A DNA stretch of 64,000 nucleotides, from contig NZ_PVUE01000008.1 in NCBI RefSeq assembly GCF_003003235.1, positions 1 to 64,000 of the forward strand, given 5' to 3'. Position 1 is the stretch's first letter. Each line of letters opens with the position of its first letter. Positions 44,049 to 54,426 of the stretch are shown piece by piece. A program made the translations under genes and the position numbers. The notes under the pieces were generated by a model that saw only the letters and a program-made list of their open reading frames with translations, did no database searches and was not told the origin of the DNA. The stretch comes from Antricoccus suffuscus. GTDB lineage: Bacteria; Actinomycetota; Actinomycetes; Mycobacteriales; Antricoccaceae.

Positions 44049-45065
44049 ATGACTCGTTACATCGTGATTGGCGCCGGCGCGGTCGGCGGAACCCTTGGCG
44101 GCAAGCTCACCCAGCATGGAATTGACGCGGTCCTGATCGCGCGCGGTGAGCACGGGCAGGCGCTCGTCGAGTCTGGGCTGCGGCTGCGTACGCCGGATGA
44201 AAACCTCACGCTGCCGGTCGCTGCGGCGACGGGTCCGACGGGGGTACGCCTCCGGCGTGACGACGTCATTGTGATCGCGACCAAGACACACCAGGCCGCC
44301 GATGCCCTCACCCAGTGGGCGGACCAGCCGGTGTACGACGGAGAGACGGTCGCCGGTACGGCGGGGGAGCTGTTGCCGGTCCTGACGATGCTCAACGGAG
44401 TGGCCAGCGAACTCCTTGCGTTGCGCTACTTCCGACTCGTATATGGAGTTTGTATCTGGCTACCCGCCGTACACCTCGAACCCGGCGAAGTGATCGCAAG
44501 GTCGGCGCCGGTCCCGGGTTTGTTCCACATCGGTCGCTACCCGGCCAGTGCATCAGCCGATACCGCGCTGCTGGAGCAGATCAAAGCGGACTGGACGAAG
44601 GCCGGCTTCGCGATCCAACTCCCCGCAGACGTGATGGAGTGGAAGTACAACAAGCTCCTGAGCAATATCGTCAACGCGATCCAGGCTCTCGTGGGGAAGA
44701 ACGGCGACTTCGCCTCGATCGTGAAGCAGGCTCGCGCCGAGGCATCCGGCGTACTGGATGCCGCCGGGATCGCATACGCGAGCAGGGAGATGGAGGCGGA
44801 ACTGCGCGCCATCGGGCCGAAGGTCCGTCCCGTTCCGGGTGAGCCGGACGAGCTCGGAGGTTCGTCGTGGCAGTCACTGGCGCGCGGCACCGGCAACATC
44901 GAGACCGACTACCTCAACGGCGAGATCGCGCTGATCGCCCGGCAGCATGGACTGGCGGCGCCGATAAACACCAAGATCGCTTCCCTGGCGCGGATTGCGG
45001 CCGCGACCGGGCAGCGCCCCGGCGACATCAGCGCGGACGAACTAGCGACGATCCTCGGCATCTAG
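44049..45065 (+). CDS. Ketopantoate reductase-like (ApbA/PanE) NADP oxidoreductase
   Basis: The 338-residue protein has the N-terminal NADP motif IVIGAGAVGGTLGGKL (5-20) and an all-helical C-terminal domain with the conserved Lys in MEWKYNKLLSNIVNAI and a later SLARGTGNIETDYLNGEIA. These are hallmarks of 2-dehydropantoate 2-reductase family proteins. With no other pantothenate genes nearby it may be a paralogue acting on another 2-oxo acid. ATG 44049 begins the Rossmann strand. Confidence 0.8.
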   Translation: MTRYIVIGAGAVGGTLGGKLTQHGIDAVLIARGEHGQALVESGLRLRTPDENLTLPVAAATGPTGVRLRRDDVIVIATKTHQAADALTQWADQPVYDGETVAGTAGELLPVLTMLNGVASELLALRYFRLVYGVCIWLPAVHLEPGEVIARSAPVPGLFHIGRYPASASADTALLEQIKADWTKAGFAIQLPADVMEWKYNKLLSNIVNAIQALVGKNGDFASIVKQARAEASGVLDAAGIAYASREMEAELRAIGPKVRPVPGEPDELGGSSWQSLARGTGNIETDYLNGEIALIARQHGLAAPINTKIASLARIAAATGQRPGDISADELATILGI

Positions 45066-45237
45066 CCTCGCCACTCACGGAATGCCGTACGCCGACTAAA
45101 TGCCTGACGGCACATAGATCTCACCGCGCTGAGGGGACGATGTGATCGAGTTGCGCGACGTGAGGCAATCGGTCACGCTGTGCGGCGAAACGCGGGAGCC
45201 GAAACGCGGGAGCGACGGCGCGACCTTGGAGGATCAG

Positions 45238-45411
45238 ATGGGGGAGTTTAGCCCGTGGCATCTGTTGATCGTCGCGGCTGTCTTTGTGTTGCTCTTTGGC
45301 GCGAAACGGCTTCCTGATGCTGCCAGGAGCCTGGGCCGGTCGATTCGAATCCTGCAATCTGAACTCCACGCCGACGACTCGAAGCCCCAGCCGGCCGAAC
45401 CTCAGCCCTAG
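45238..45411 (+). CDS. TatA/TatE-type twin-arginine translocase component
   Basis: The 57-residue protein has one membrane helix ([14 protein letters not shown]) followed directly by the [19 protein letters not shown] amphipathic helix and a short acidic tail. This is the TatA/E plan. GGAGG lies six bases before ATG 45238, which favours this start over open codons further upstream. tatC is not adjacent, so it may be an additional TatA/E copy. Confidence 0.8.
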   Translation: MGEFSPWHLLIVAAVFVLLFGAKRLPDAARSLGRSIRILQSELHADDSKPQPAEPQP

Positions 45412-45459
45412 CAACTCTCCGGGTGCGAGCGTCGACTGGTCACGTGCGAGGGTGTTGGT

Positions 45460-45930
45460 ATGACAACAGAACGCTTTGAGGTTCAACGGATGATTGCGGC
45501 GTCACCCGAGGCGATCTTCGCGATACTGAGCGACCCACAAGGACACGTGGCGATCGACAGTTCCGGGATGCTGCAGTCCGCCGACGGCGAGCGTGTTGCG
45601 GGGGTCGGTGGCGAGTTCGTCGTACATATGGACCGCGAGGCCCTCAATGACCGTCCGATGGGCAAGTACGACGTCACGGTGATCATCACCGAGTTCGAGG
45701 CCAACACCCACATCGAATGGACGATCTCGGGAACGATCCAGCCGCCCATCGAGCACCTCTATGGCTACCGGCTCGAGCCCCGCGGGTCCGAAACCCTCGT
45801 CACGTCGTATTACGACTGGAGCAAGATCAGTCCGCAATACCGGGACAGCATCCACTTCCCGATCATTCCCGAGTCAGCACTTCGGGCGACGTTAGGGATA
45901 CTCGCCCGCACCGTCGAGGCGTCAGAGTAG
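45460..45930 (+). CDS. SRPBCC-fold (START/Bet v1-like) protein
   Basis: The 156-residue protein begins RFEVQRMIAASPEAIFAILS, the typical first strand and helix of the SRPBCC fold, and ends with the long C-terminal helix. It should bind a hydrophobic ligand, but neither ligand nor partner is evident. It is 48 bp after the TatA-like gene. Confidence 0.75.
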   Translation: MTTERFEVQRMIAASPEAIFAILSDPQGHVAIDSSGMLQSADGERVAGVGGEFVVHMDREALNDRPMGKYDVTVIITEFEANTHIEWTISGTIQPPIEHLYGYRLEPRGSETLVTSYYDWSKISPQYRDSIHFPIIPESALRATLGILARTVEASE

Positions 45931-46043
45931 TTGCGCCTGACGGTCTGCGTCGTCGGGCGACCCAACGATTGCTCGGGCGGCGTACCCCCATTGGGCTAGC
46001 TGGCGGCCTCGAGGATCCATTAGCGCGCCGTCGCTGGTGACGG

Positions 46044-47021
46044 TTACTCCCGACGCGAGACGTCCTGCATGGCTTGCATGATTGCGATCATCTTGGCATC
46101 GCGTTCGGCGATGAGCTCAACGTTGGTCCGCCCGTCTGCCTCCGTCTCGCATCCGGCGACCATGGCGTCACGCAGTTCTGGTGTGAGCTCAGGTGCCTCC
46201 AGTCTGGTCCATGGCGCCTTCAGCGACGGCCCGAAATGATCAAGCATATGTGCCATGCCGCCTTCACCCCCGGCGAGATGGAACGTCATGCACGGGCCGT
46301 GAAATGGCCATCGAAGCCCGGGGCCGTCGGTGATCGCGGTGTCGATCTGCTCGACGGTCGCCTCACCTTCCGCGACCATGTGCAAGGCTTCGCGCCACAG
46401 GGCCTCCTGCAACCGGTTCGCGATGAACCCGGGCACCTCGCGCTCCATCGTGATGACCGACTTGCCCACGAGGGTGAAGAACTCCGACGCCCACGCTACT
46501 GCTCCGGAATGGGTCCGGGTTCCGCCGACAACTTCGACGAGCGGGATGAGGTACGGCGGGTTGAACGGATGGCCGACCACTAGCCGACCTGGGTTCGCCG
46601 CCGAGACCTGCATCTCGCTCATGCTGTAGCCCGACGTGGAGGAGGAGATAACCACGCCTTGGGGCGTCAGGGCGTCGATCCGCGCCAATAGGTCGATCTT
46701 GACGTCGAGATCCTCGGGCGCACTCTCCTGGACGAACTGTGCGTCGGCGAGAGCGTCGGCCAAGTCATCAACGATGTGCAGACGATCTCTGCTCGCGCCT
46801 GGCGCGAGGCCGAGGTTGGTCAGCGCTGGCCACGCCGCGTCGACGATCTGGCGCAAGCGCCGGGCGGCATCGGCGCCGGGGTCCCACGCGGTTACGTCGT
46901 ACCCTCGAGCCAAAAAATGCGCGACCCATCCGCCGCCGATGACGCCCGCGCCGACGCAGGTGATCCGCTGTACGTCGGAGGGCGCGACCGGAGGAAGGAA
47001 TACGTCGGAAGGCGCCGTCAT
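46044..47021 (-). CDS. L-carnitine dehydrogenase-like 3-hydroxyacyl-CoA dehydrogenase family protein
   Basis: The 325-residue NAD enzyme has [20 protein letters not shown] near residue 23, [13 protein letters not shown] and the [19 protein letters not shown] segment. The catalytic Ser/His pair of the family lies there and Glu is in EVVGG. This pattern fits L-carnitine dehydrogenase, which makes 3-dehydrocarnitine. The fused thioesterase domain found in some bacterial enzymes is absent. Its ATG overlaps the BKACE stop by ATGA, and BKACE would cleave the product, which strongly supports the assignment. Confidence 0.8.
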   Translation of the reverse strand: MTAPSDVFLPPVAPSDVQRITCVGAGVIGGGWVAHFLARGYDVTAWDPGADAARRLRQIVDAAWPALTNLGLAPGASRDRLHIVDDLADALADAQFVQESAPEDLDVKIDLLARIDALTPQGVVISSSTSGYSMSEMQVSAANPGRLVVGHPFNPPYLIPLVEVVGGTRTHSGAVAWASEFFTLVGKSVITMEREVPGFIANRLQEALWREALHMVAEGEATVEQIDTAITDGPGLRWPFHGPCMTFHLAGGEGGMAHMLDHFGPSLKAPWTRLEAPELTPELRDAMVAGCETEADGRTNVELIAERDAKMIAIMQAMQDVSRRE

Positions 47022-47905
47022 CGTGGCTTCAACTCCAGCATCTGGCGGGCTTCATCCGGAGTGGCGACCTTGCAGCCGAGATTGCCGATCAGGGCCACCG
47101 CGCGCTCAACTAGTTGTGCGTTCGTAGCCTTGACGCCTTTATCGAGGTAGAGGTTGTCTTCCAGGCCCACTCGCACGTGGCCACCGAGCAGGATCGCCTG
47201 TGCGACCCAAGGCATCTGCATCCGGCCCAACGCGAACGCGGCCCACTGCGAGCCGGGGGGAAGCCGGTTGACCATCGCCTGCAACTGCAGGGGGTCTGCG
47301 GGGGCACCGTATGGGATATCCATACACAGCTGGAAAAGCGGCGGCGGATCAATCAGACCCTCTTCGACCATCTTCGTGGCAAACCACAGATGTCCGGTAT
47401 CGAAGATCTCCATCTCTGGCTTGACCCCGAGCTCCTGGATCCGCGCGGCTCCGGTGCGGAGCATGTCGGGGGTGCTGATATATAGCTGGCTTCCTTCGCC
47501 GAAGTTCAGCGTGCCGCAGTCAAGGGTGCAGATATCCGGCAGGAGATCTTCGACATGTGGCAACCGTTCTAGTCCATTGACCAGGTCGGTGCCGTCGACG
47601 GCCTTGAACGGGTCCCCGGGATCGAGCACAAGGTCGCCACCCATTCCCGCAGTGAGGTTGAGTACGAAGTCCACATCAGAGGCTCGGACTCGCGCGACGA
47701 CCTCACGATAGAGGTTGAGCTCACGCGAGCCCTTACCGGTCTGTGGGTCGCGCACGTGAATATGCACCACGGCCGCGCCCGCCCGCGCCGCAGCGATCGC
47801 GTCGTTGGCAATCTGCTCGGGTGTTACCGGCACGTGTTTACTCTTGCCGACCGTGTCGCCCGCGCCGGTGACCGCGCAGGTGATGATGACGTTCCGATTA
47901 ATCAA
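47018..47905 (-). CDS. BKACE family protein, probable dehydrocarnitine cleavage enzyme
   Basis: The 295-residue TIM-barrel enzyme of the β-keto acid cleavage family condenses a β-keto acid with acetyl-CoA. [15 protein letters not shown] holds metal-binding His residues, and [20 protein letters not shown] is the conserved C-terminal segment with the catalytic Glu/Arg and acetyl-CoA contacts. Next to carnitine dehydrogenase it should turn 3-dehydrocarnitine into betainyl-CoA and acetoacetate. The TTG start is chosen because a GGA-rich site lies five bases upstream and homology starts there. Confidence 0.8.
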   Translation of the reverse strand: MINRNVIITCAVTGAGDTVGKSKHVPVTPEQIANDAIAAARAGAAVVHIHVRDPQTGKGSRELNLYREVVARVRASDVDFVLNLTAGMGGDLVLDPGDPFKAVDGTDLVNGLERLPHVEDLLPDICTLDCGTLNFGEGSQLYISTPDMLRTGAARIQELGVKPEMEIFDTGHLWFATKMVEEGLIDPPPLFQLCMDIPYGAPADPLQLQAMVNRLPPGSQWAAFALGRMQMPWVAQAILLGGHVRVGLEDNLYLDKGVKATNAQLVERAVALIGNLGCKVATPDEARQMLELKPR

Positions 47906-47928
47906 CGATTTCCGTCCTATTCCATTGC

Positions 47929-48816
47929 TTAGATTGGTGTGACTAGTTCGGTCTGTACGAAGTCCCGCAGCACCTCGCGCATGCCCTCTGCTGTGTGTTG
48001 GGCGTTTCCAGCGACAAGCTGAATCCCCAGGCCGTCGACCATTGCGGTGACCTTCAACGCGAGTAACGCGGCGTCGGATCGCCGAAACGTGCCCTGCTGT
48101 TGGCCAAACTCGATGACGCCTCGCACCGTGCTCTGCCACCGTTCGTACGCCGCGGCATGGACATCACGCATTCGCGGGTTGAGTGCGGCCTCGGACCAGA
48201 CCTGCAGCCAGATCGACCATTCGCGCAGCATCGGTTCGGACAACGGCATCTGCAATTCCAGCAGGTGCAGGAGCCGTTCGAGCGGATCGCTGATCGACTC
48301 CAGCTCGGCGACCTGCCTGTCGTAGGCGTCGCGGACCGATACTCGCAAGGATTCCTCGAGCATCTCCTGGCGGTTTCTAAAGTGGTAGTGCACGGCGGCC
48401 GAGCTGACGCCACATCGTTCGGCCACGTCGCTCACGCGCACCGAATGCAGGCCCCGTTCGGCGATGAGCGGCCACGCGGCCTCGATGATGCGCTGCCGAG
48501 TGTCGCCCTTCGGCCCCGAGTACAGCTGGTCCGACAGGGCGGCCCTTTCTGGGGGAGCGGTCACTTCCGGCATAGCTAGCGCTGGCTCGTCCCCGCCTGC
48601 GAGCCAGTCGAGAGACACCCCGAGGCAGTCGGCGATCCGCTTGAGTTCCATAGCCTCGAAACGCCGCCGCCCGGACAGCGATTTGGACAGCTTTGTGGGG
48701 TCCAGTCCGATGGCAGATGCCAACTGAAGTTGGCTCGTCGAACGCTCGGCCAATGCCGATCGAATGCGCCGCCCGGGCGCTGCACTTGCTTCCTGCACGC
48801 CGGGAAGCATAACCAT
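47929..48816 (-). CDS. XRE-TetR fusion transcriptional regulator
   Basis: The 295-residue protein has two DNA-binding domains. Residues 26-75 form a Cro/C1-type HTH ([20 protein letters not shown]). Residues 108-155 form a TetR HTH ([20 protein letters not shown] then [13 protein letters not shown]), followed by a helical ligand domain. It starts the operon with BKACE and carnitine dehydrogenase (23 bp gap) and is divergent from the Dpp-type importer, so it probably controls both. The ligand may be carnitine or an intermediate. Confidence 0.8.
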   Translation of the reverse strand: MVMLPGVQEASAAPGRRIRSALAERSTSQLQLASAIGLDPTKLSKSLSGRRRFEAMELKRIADCLGVSLDWLAGGDEPALAMPEVTAPPERAALSDQLYSGPKGDTRQRIIEAAWPLIAERGLHSVRVSDVAERCGVSSAAVHYHFRNRQEMLEESLRVSVRDAYDRQVAELESISDPLERLLHLLELQMPLSEPMLREWSIWLQVWSEAALNPRMRDVHAAAYERWQSTVRGVIEFGQQQGTFRRSDAALLALKVTAMVDGLGIQLVAGNAQHTAEGMREVLRDFVQTELVTPI

Positions 48817-49071
48817 TTGATTGCGATATTCGCAAGGCAGGAGGTGCCAGACACGGGCCGTTGAACTCTATTGTTGAGCGCGGGCGCGCGGGGCCAACGC
48901 CGTCGATGTGGTGGTCCCAGGTGAGCCTCGGCAATTCGATAATATATGCTTCTGCCTGCGAGAATGTAACAGTACGTCGAGACTTCTGGGCGAACCTACC
49001 GTCTGCGGAAGGCCCCGCGTCGAGCGTGGTCGACGCCTTGGAGTGCGGGCTTCAGTCGCGATTGTCGTGAC

Positions 49072-49128
49072 TTGACAGGCCTGACTACGCACCAGAATAT
49101 GGAACGCGGCTGACTGACACATCAGTCA
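49072..49128 (+). promoter_or_regulatory. Promoter and operator of the Dpp-type importer
   Basis: TTGACA (49072-49077) and GAATAT (49095-49100), 17 bp apart, form a strong promoter. Directly downstream TGACTGACACATCAGTCA (49111-49128) is a perfect seven-base inverted repeat around CACA. A repressor there would block initiation; the XRE-TetR regulator encoded divergently is the best candidate. The rest of the 349-bp gap (48817-49165) shows no gene. Confidence 0.65.
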
Positions 49129-49165
49129 AGAAATGCATCTAACGCAAGGCATTCGAGGAGACTTC

Positions 49166-50737
49166 GTGACTTTGGGAAACTTCAGGCGGCGCCGATCACG
49201 GCGCGCGATAGCGACACTTGGCGCGGCGCTGATAGCGGTCACCGCGCTCACGAGTTGCTCGTCGGACTCCGGTAATTCCGATGCCGAATCCGGTACGCCG
49301 GTCTCAGGTGGCTCTCTGACTGTCGGAGTGGTCGGTGGCTCGGCTAAGGACTCACTTGACGCCCACAAGGCTGTGACCCATCCGGACGAAGCGCGTGTTA
49401 TTCAGCTCTACGACCGCCTCCTTGAGATGAACACGAACCTTGAGCCGGAGCCCGCCCTGGCCACCAGTGTCACCTCCAACGCGGATGCCACCATTTGGAC
49501 CGTCAAGCTGCGCGACGGCATCAAGTTCAGCGACGGTCGACCGATCACGGTGGACGACGTCATCGCGACGTACCTGCGCATCAGTGATCCGGACAATCCC
49601 ACCAACGGGACAGCCTCGATGAAGACCCTCGATCGCGATGGCTTCGTCAAGGTCGATGACCGGACACTGGAGATCCACTTCACCGCGCCGAAGGTCAACT
49701 TCAAGGAGGAAGTCGCGGGCTATTCCTCCGGTATCGTCCCTGCCGACTACGACCCGAAAAACCCGGTGAGCTCGGGTCCTTACATGCTCAAGAGCTTCAC
49801 GCCGGGCGAGCAGAGCACTTTCGAGCGCAATCCGAACTACTGGCGCGACGGGCAGCCGTATCTCGACGACGTCACCATCGTGGATTTCCCAGATGACACC
49901 GCTCGGGTCAACGCATTGCTGAGCGGCCAGGTCGACGCCGTCGACCAGGTCCCGCTCGGCCAGGTCAAGGTCCTGAAGCAGAACCCGCAGATGAAAATCC
50001 TTGAGAGCAAGACCTCCGGATTCACTCCGTTCACCATGCGCGTGGACCAGGCTCCGTTCAATGATCCAAAGGTCCGCGAGGCTTTCCGGTTGATCGTGAA
50101 CCGCCAGCAGATGGTGGATCAAGTCCTGGCCGGGCACGGCGAGATCGGCAACGATATGTACTCGCGATTCGACGAGTGCTATCCCAGCGATATCCCGCAG
50201 CGTAAGCAAGACATCAAGAAGGCAAAGCAACTGCTCAAGGAAGCCGGACAGGAGAACCTTGAGGTGGACCTGGTGACCTCACCGGTCGCGGCCGGATTCG
50301 TCGAAGCGGCACAGGTCTTCTCGCAGCAGGCAAAGAAGGCGGGCGTCACCATCAACGTCAAGAAGGTCGACCCCGGCGTATTCTACGGCGACCAGTACCT
50401 GCAATGGACCTTCAGCCAGGACTTCTACTTCACGCATGGCTACCTCTCACAGATCCAGGCGGGCTCGATGCCGGATGCGCCGTACAACGAGACGCACTGG
50501 GCCGATCCCGAATGGGTGACGACCGCCGAGCAGGCGCTGACGACCGTCGATAAGGGCAAGCGCTGCGAGCTCATCAAGCAGGCCCAGAAGATCGAGTATG
50601 ACCGCGGCGGCTACATCGTGTGGGGCTTCCCGAACGCGATCGACGCCTACGCCACGAAGGTGCATGGGCTGACCCCTGACAAGAGCGGCATACCGCTGAC
50701 CGGTTATCGGTTCCGCCAGGTGTGGGTCAGCGAATAA
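49166..50737 (+). CDS. Family 5 solute-binding lipoprotein of an ABC importer
   Basis: The 523-residue precursor has a basic n-region (NFRRRRSRRA), hydrophobic core and lipobox ALTSC. The mature protein has the family 5 signatures SDGRPITVDDVIATY and GPYMLKSFTPGEQSTFERNP. GTG 49166 was preferred because GAGGAG lies five bases upstream; an ATG 33 bp earlier is possible. It is the first gene of a complete importer operon and probably binds carnitine-related or peptide-like cations (inference from the divergent carnitine genes). Confidence 0.85.
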   Translation: MTLGNFRRRRSRRAIATLGAALIAVTALTSCSSDSGNSDAESGTPVSGGSLTVGVVGGSAKDSLDAHKAVTHPDEARVIQLYDRLLEMNTNLEPEPALATSVTSNADATIWTVKLRDGIKFSDGRPITVDDVIATYLRISDPDNPTNGTASMKTLDRDGFVKVDDRTLEIHFTAPKVNFKEEVAGYSSGIVPADYDPKNPVSSGPYMLKSFTPGEQSTFERNPNYWRDGQPYLDDVTIVDFPDDTARVNALLSGQVDAVDQVPLGQVKVLKQNPQMKILESKTSGFTPFTMRVDQAPFNDPKVREAFRLIVNRQQMVDQVLAGHGEIGNDMYSRFDECYPSDIPQRKQDIKKAKQLLKEAGQENLEVDLVTSPVAAGFVEAAQVFSQQAKKAGVTINVKKVDPGVFYGDQYLQWTFSQDFYFTHGYLSQIQAGSMPDAPYNETHWADPEWVTTAEQALTTVDKGKRCELIKQAQKIEYDRGGYIVWGFPNAIDAYATKVHGLTPDKSGIPLTGYRFRQVWVSE

Positions 50738-50741
50738 GCGC

Positions 50742-51692
50742 ATGATGTTTCGGCTTATTGCCAAACGAGTCCTCGTCGGAATCCTCATACTGTGGGTGAT
50801 TTCGGTGGTCATTTTCCTGGCGACCCAGACGCTGCCCGGCGACGCCGCGCAAGCGATTCTGGGCCGCCAGGCGACCCCCGACCGGCTCGCCGCACTCCGC
50901 GAGCAGCTTCATCTCAACGAGTCACCGATCAGCCAGTACTTCAAGTGGCTCGGCGGGGTGTTCACTCTCGACTTCGGCAGTTCGTTATCCAACGGCCGGG
51001 CGGTCACGACGGTGATCGGGCCGCTGTTCCTGAATTCGCTCGTCCTGATGGCGGCGGCCGCGATCGTTAGTACGCCGATCGCCCTCGCGCTTGGAGCGTG
51101 GAGCGCGTTGCGCAGGGACAAGCTCGTCGATCACGTGACTAGTAGCGCGACGCTGATCTTCGCGGCGGTCCCCGAGTTTGTGGTCGGCATGATCCTCGTG
51201 ATCGTGTTTGCCACCGGAGCGCTGCGAATCCTTCCCGCGGTGTACGTCGGAACCGGGCCGGCGTGGGGCAATCCCACCCAGTTAATCCTTCCCGTAGTGA
51301 CGCTGGTGCTGTCGGTTGGTCCCTACATCGTCCGGTCGATGCGGGCGACCATGTTGGAGGTGCTGGAGAGCCAGTATGTCCAGCAGGCCCGGCTCAAAGG
51401 CCTGTCCGAGCGCACGGTTCTACTGCGCCACGCCCTGCCCAACGCCGTGGGCCCAGTCGTGCAGGTGATCGCGCTGCAGCTCGCCTACCTCATGGGCGGC
51501 GCGGTCGTCATCGAATTCCTCTTCCGCTATCCGGGAATCGGCAACGCGCTGATCGACGCGGTCCGCAACCGCGACCTCCCGGTGATTCAGGCTCTCACCC
51601 TGATTATCGCGACGGTGTACATCGTGGTGAATTTGATCGCCGACATCATCTCGCTCGTCGCCAACCCCAAAGTTAGGACGGCGGCGCGATGA
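50742..51692 (+). CDS. DppB-type ABC permease
   Basis: The 316-residue permease has six predicted helices and the EAA-loop QQARLKGLSERTVLLRHALP that contacts the ATPase. The N-terminal LGRQATPDRLAALREQLHLN is typical of DppB/OppB. It starts 4 bp after the binding-protein stop and its end overlaps the next permease by ATGA. Confidence 0.85.
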   Translation: MMFRLIAKRVLVGILILWVISVVIFLATQTLPGDAAQAILGRQATPDRLAALREQLHLNESPISQYFKWLGGVFTLDFGSSLSNGRAVTTVIGPLFLNSLVLMAAAAIVSTPIALALGAWSALRRDKLVDHVTSSATLIFAAVPEFVVGMILVIVFATGALRILPAVYVGTGPAWGNPTQLILPVVTLVLSVGPYIVRSMRATMLEVLESQYVQQARLKGLSERTVLLRHALPNAVGPVVQVIALQLAYLMGGAVVIEFLFRYPGIGNALIDAVRNRDLPVIQALTLIIATVYIVVNLIADIISLVANPKVRTAAR

Positions 51693-52609
51693 CCGCACTA
51701 CCAGCGCAGGACAAACCCGACAGCTCGAGCTCTCCGCCCGCGCAAATCGGCGGCTCAGGGTCGGGCGGCACGCGGCGGGGGCTGATCGCGCGGAGCCTTC
51801 GCCAGCGCCGCGCACAAATCGGACTCGTGCTGGTCTCGATCGTGATCCTCGTGGTCGTGCTCGGCCCACTGATCGCGCCGTACACCACGACCGAGTTTGT
51901 GGGGAAGCCGTTCGAACAGTCTTCGAGCGGGACGGTCTTCGGCACTGACTCACTCGGCCGAGACGTGTGGAGCCGTTTTCTTGGTGGTGGGCACACGCTG
52001 TTGATACTTGCCGTCCTCGCCACCATCTTGGGCGTGGGCGGGGGAGCCCTAGTCGGGATACTGGCGGCGTACCGACGAGGCTGGATCGACGAGACGATCA
52101 TGCGGCTTGGCGATATCGCGCTCGCATTCCCCGAGATCGTGCTGGCGCTGCTGTTCCTCAGCATTATTGGGCCAGAGATGTGGCTGATGGTGTTGTTGGT
52201 CGGCCTGGCTCATTTGCCTCGGGTAGCGCGCGTCATGCGCGGTGCCGCGTTGAGTGTGGTCGAGCGGGACTTCGTTAAGTCTGCCGAGGCGGTCGGCATC
52301 CCTCGCTGGAAGATCATGCTTACCGAGATCCTGCCCAACACGACCGGCACTCTCGCGGTTGAATTTGGCTTGCGATTGACCTACTCCATCGGCATTGTGG
52401 CTGGTCTGAACTTCCTCGGACTGGGCCTGCAGCCGCCCGCCGCGGACTGGGGCCTGATGATCAATGAGAACCGCGTCGGCATCACCGTCCAGATGTGGCC
52501 GGTACTACTTCCCGTCGTCGCAATCGCGATCCTGACGGTCGGCACCAACCTGATCACCGACGGAATCGCGCGTGCCTCAGCAGGAATCGGCCGAGGGGTG
52601 GAAAAGTAG
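51689..52609 (+). CDS. DppC-type ABC permease
   Basis: The 306-residue permease has a cytosolic N-terminal extension of about 40 residues, then GTDSLGRDVWSRFLGGG, the hallmark of DppC/OppC, and the EAA-loop KSAEAVGIPRWKIMLTEILP. It pairs with the DppB-type permease to form the channel. Its stop is followed 2 bp later by the ATPase start. Confidence 0.85.
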   Translation: MTALPAQDKPDSSSSPPAQIGGSGSGGTRRGLIARSLRQRRAQIGLVLVSIVILVVVLGPLIAPYTTTEFVGKPFEQSSSGTVFGTDSLGRDVWSRFLGGGHTLLILAVLATILGVGGGALVGILAAYRRGWIDETIMRLGDIALAFPEIVLALLFLSIIGPEMWLMVLLVGLAHLPRVARVMRGAALSVVERDFVKSAEAVGIPRWKIMLTEILPNTTGTLAVEFGLRLTYSIGIVAGLNFLGLGLQPPAADWGLMINENRVGITVQMWPVLLPVVAIAILTVGTNLITDGIARASAGIGRGVEK

Positions 52610-52611
52610 CG

Positions 52612-54426
52612 ATGACCACGAACCCAACCCTCGACGTACAAGACCTCCAGATCACTGGCCGCCCCTCTGATGCGCAGATCGTGCGACAGATCAGCCTCCA
52701 GGTACTGCCTGGCGAAGTACTGGGTGTGGTCGGCGAATCCGGGTCTGGCAAGACGACGCTCGGCCTAGCGCTGCTGAACTACTGCAAGTCCGGGACGTAC
52801 ATCTCGGCCGGCAGCATCGTCATCGACGGCAACGAGATCACCGCCTTGCAGGGCAACGACCTCCAGGCGTTACGCGGCGGCACGGTGGCGTACATCCCCC
52901 AGTCCCCGGCCGCGGCACTCAATCCGGCGCTGCGGATCGGAACGCAGCTCGACGAATGTATGCCCGCGACGACCTCGCCTTCGGACAGGGCGCAGCGCAT
53001 CCGCGAAGTGATGAAAGAGGTCGCGCTGCCGGAGGGGCGAGAGTTCTTACGGCGCTACCCGCATCAGCTCTCCGGGGGTCAACAGCAGCGCATTGCCATC
53101 GCGATGGCGTTCGTATCTCGTCCACGTCTGATCGTGCTCGACGAACCGACCACCGGTCTCGATGTCACCACGCAGGCGACGGTGTTGCAAACCGTGCGCG
53201 AACTGTGCCAGATGTACCAGTGCGCCGCGGTCTACATCAGCCACGATATGGCCGTCGTCGCGGAGCTCGTCGATCACATCGCGGTGATGTACTCCGGCTC
53301 GGTCGTCGAGTTCGGGCCGATGGAGCAGGTGCTCGCCCGGCCGCAGCACCCTTATACCAATCGGCTGCTGCTCGCCGTACCCGATCTGCATGCGGCGCGG
53401 CCCATGGTCGGTATCGGCGGCTATGCGCCCTCGCCGATGAATCGACCTGGCGGTTGCGATTTTGCTCCGCGGTGCCCGCTCGCCGAAGAAGCGTGCCGCA
53501 CATCGGCGCCCGAACCCCGGACGATCGGCGAGCGAAGTTTCGCCCGCTGCCACCGGATCGGCGTACCGCTGCCGCCACCGGAGCATCACACCCTGCCACC
53601 GGAGACGAAGGACCAGTCGGCCGAAGTCCTCCTCGATGCCAAGAACATTCGCGGTCGATACGGCAAACTGGTGGTCCTCGAAGATGTGTCAATTCAGCTG
53701 CGGGCTGGCGAATGTCTTGCGCTGCTGGGTGAATCGGGTAGCGGCAAGACAACTCTGTCACGCATCATCGCCGGTCTGCATCGGGAGTTCGACGGCGACC
53801 TGACCTTTCGCGATGAGGCGCTCGCGGCGAGCAGTTTCTCCCGTACGCCGACGCAGCGGGGCCGGATCCAATACATTTTCCAGGACCCGTACGAGTCGCT
53901 CAACCCACGCCGAACTGTCCGTGAACTGGTGCTTCAACCGCTGCGCGCGTTGAAGCAAAAAGTGGCCGATCCCGAGTCACTGGTCGCCGAAAGCCTGGAG
54001 CGGGTGGCTTTGCGGGCGGACATGGCCGGTAGATATCCCGATCAGCTCAGCGGTGGCGAGCGCCAGCGAGTGGCTGTTGCCCGGGCACTGGTGACAAAAC
54101 CGGAAGTGCTCATCTGCGACGAGATCACCTCGGCCCTCGACGTATCGGTGCAGTCATCGCTGATCGAGCTGCTGCAGTCACTGCAGATCGGGATGGGTCT
54201 GAGCCTGCTGTTCATTACTCACAACATCGCTCTGGTGCGCAACATTGCGCAGCGGGTCGCCGTACTTCAAGACGGCGAGATCGTCGAGGTCAGCGATGTC
54301 AAGCACGCTTTCACCGATAGCGCACATCCCTATACGCGGTCGCTGATCACCAGTACGCCGAACTTGCGGCTGCCGCAGTCCGCGTTGCCGGTGTCGCTTC
54401 CTGCACGTCAACAAGGAGATTCATGA
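52612..54426 (+). CDS. Fused DppD-DppF ABC ATPase
   Basis: The 604-residue protein carries both ATPases of the importer in one chain. The first domain has GESGSGKTTLGLAL, LSGGQQQRIAIA and LIVLDEPTTGLD, followed by the oligopeptide-transporter extension with its cysteines (GGCDFAPRCPLAEEAC). The second has GESGSGKTTLSRII, LSGGERQRVAVA and VLICDEITSALD. In the second Walker B, Glu is followed by Ile rather than Pro, a mild deviation. It overlaps the following hydrolase gene by ATGA. Confidence 0.9.
   Translation: MTTNPTLDVQDLQITGRPSDAQIVRQISLQVLPGEVLGVVGESGSGKTTLGLALLNYCKSGTYISAGSIVIDGNEITALQGNDLQALRGGTVAYIPQSPAAALNPALRIGTQLDECMPATTSPSDRAQRIREVMKEVALPEGREFLRRYPHQLSGGQQQRIAIAMAFVSRPRLIVLDEPTTGLDVTTQATVLQTVRELCQMYQCAAVYISHDMAVVAELVDHIAVMYSGSVVEFGPMEQVLARPQHPYTNRLLLAVPDLHAARPMVGIGGYAPSPMNRPGGCDFAPRCPLAEEACRTSAPEPRTIGERSFARCHRIGVPLPPPEHHTLPPETKDQSAEVLLDAKNIRGRYGKLVVLEDVSIQLRAGECLALLGESGSGKTTLSRIIAGLHREFDGDLTFRDEALAASSFSRTPTQRGRIQYIFQDPYESLNPRRTVRELVLQPLRALKQKVADPESLVAESLERVALRADMAGRYPDQLSGGERQRVAVARALVTKPEVLICDEITSALDVSVQSSLIELLQSLQIGMGLSLLFITHNIALVRNIAQRVAVLQDGEIVEVSDVKHAFTDSAHPYTRSLITSTPNLRLPQSALPVSLPARQQGDS

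Noticed and set aside
45142-45237. Upstream start for the TatA-like protein
   Set aside because: The 32 extra residues are not TatA-like and a strong GGAGG site directly precedes the internal ATG.
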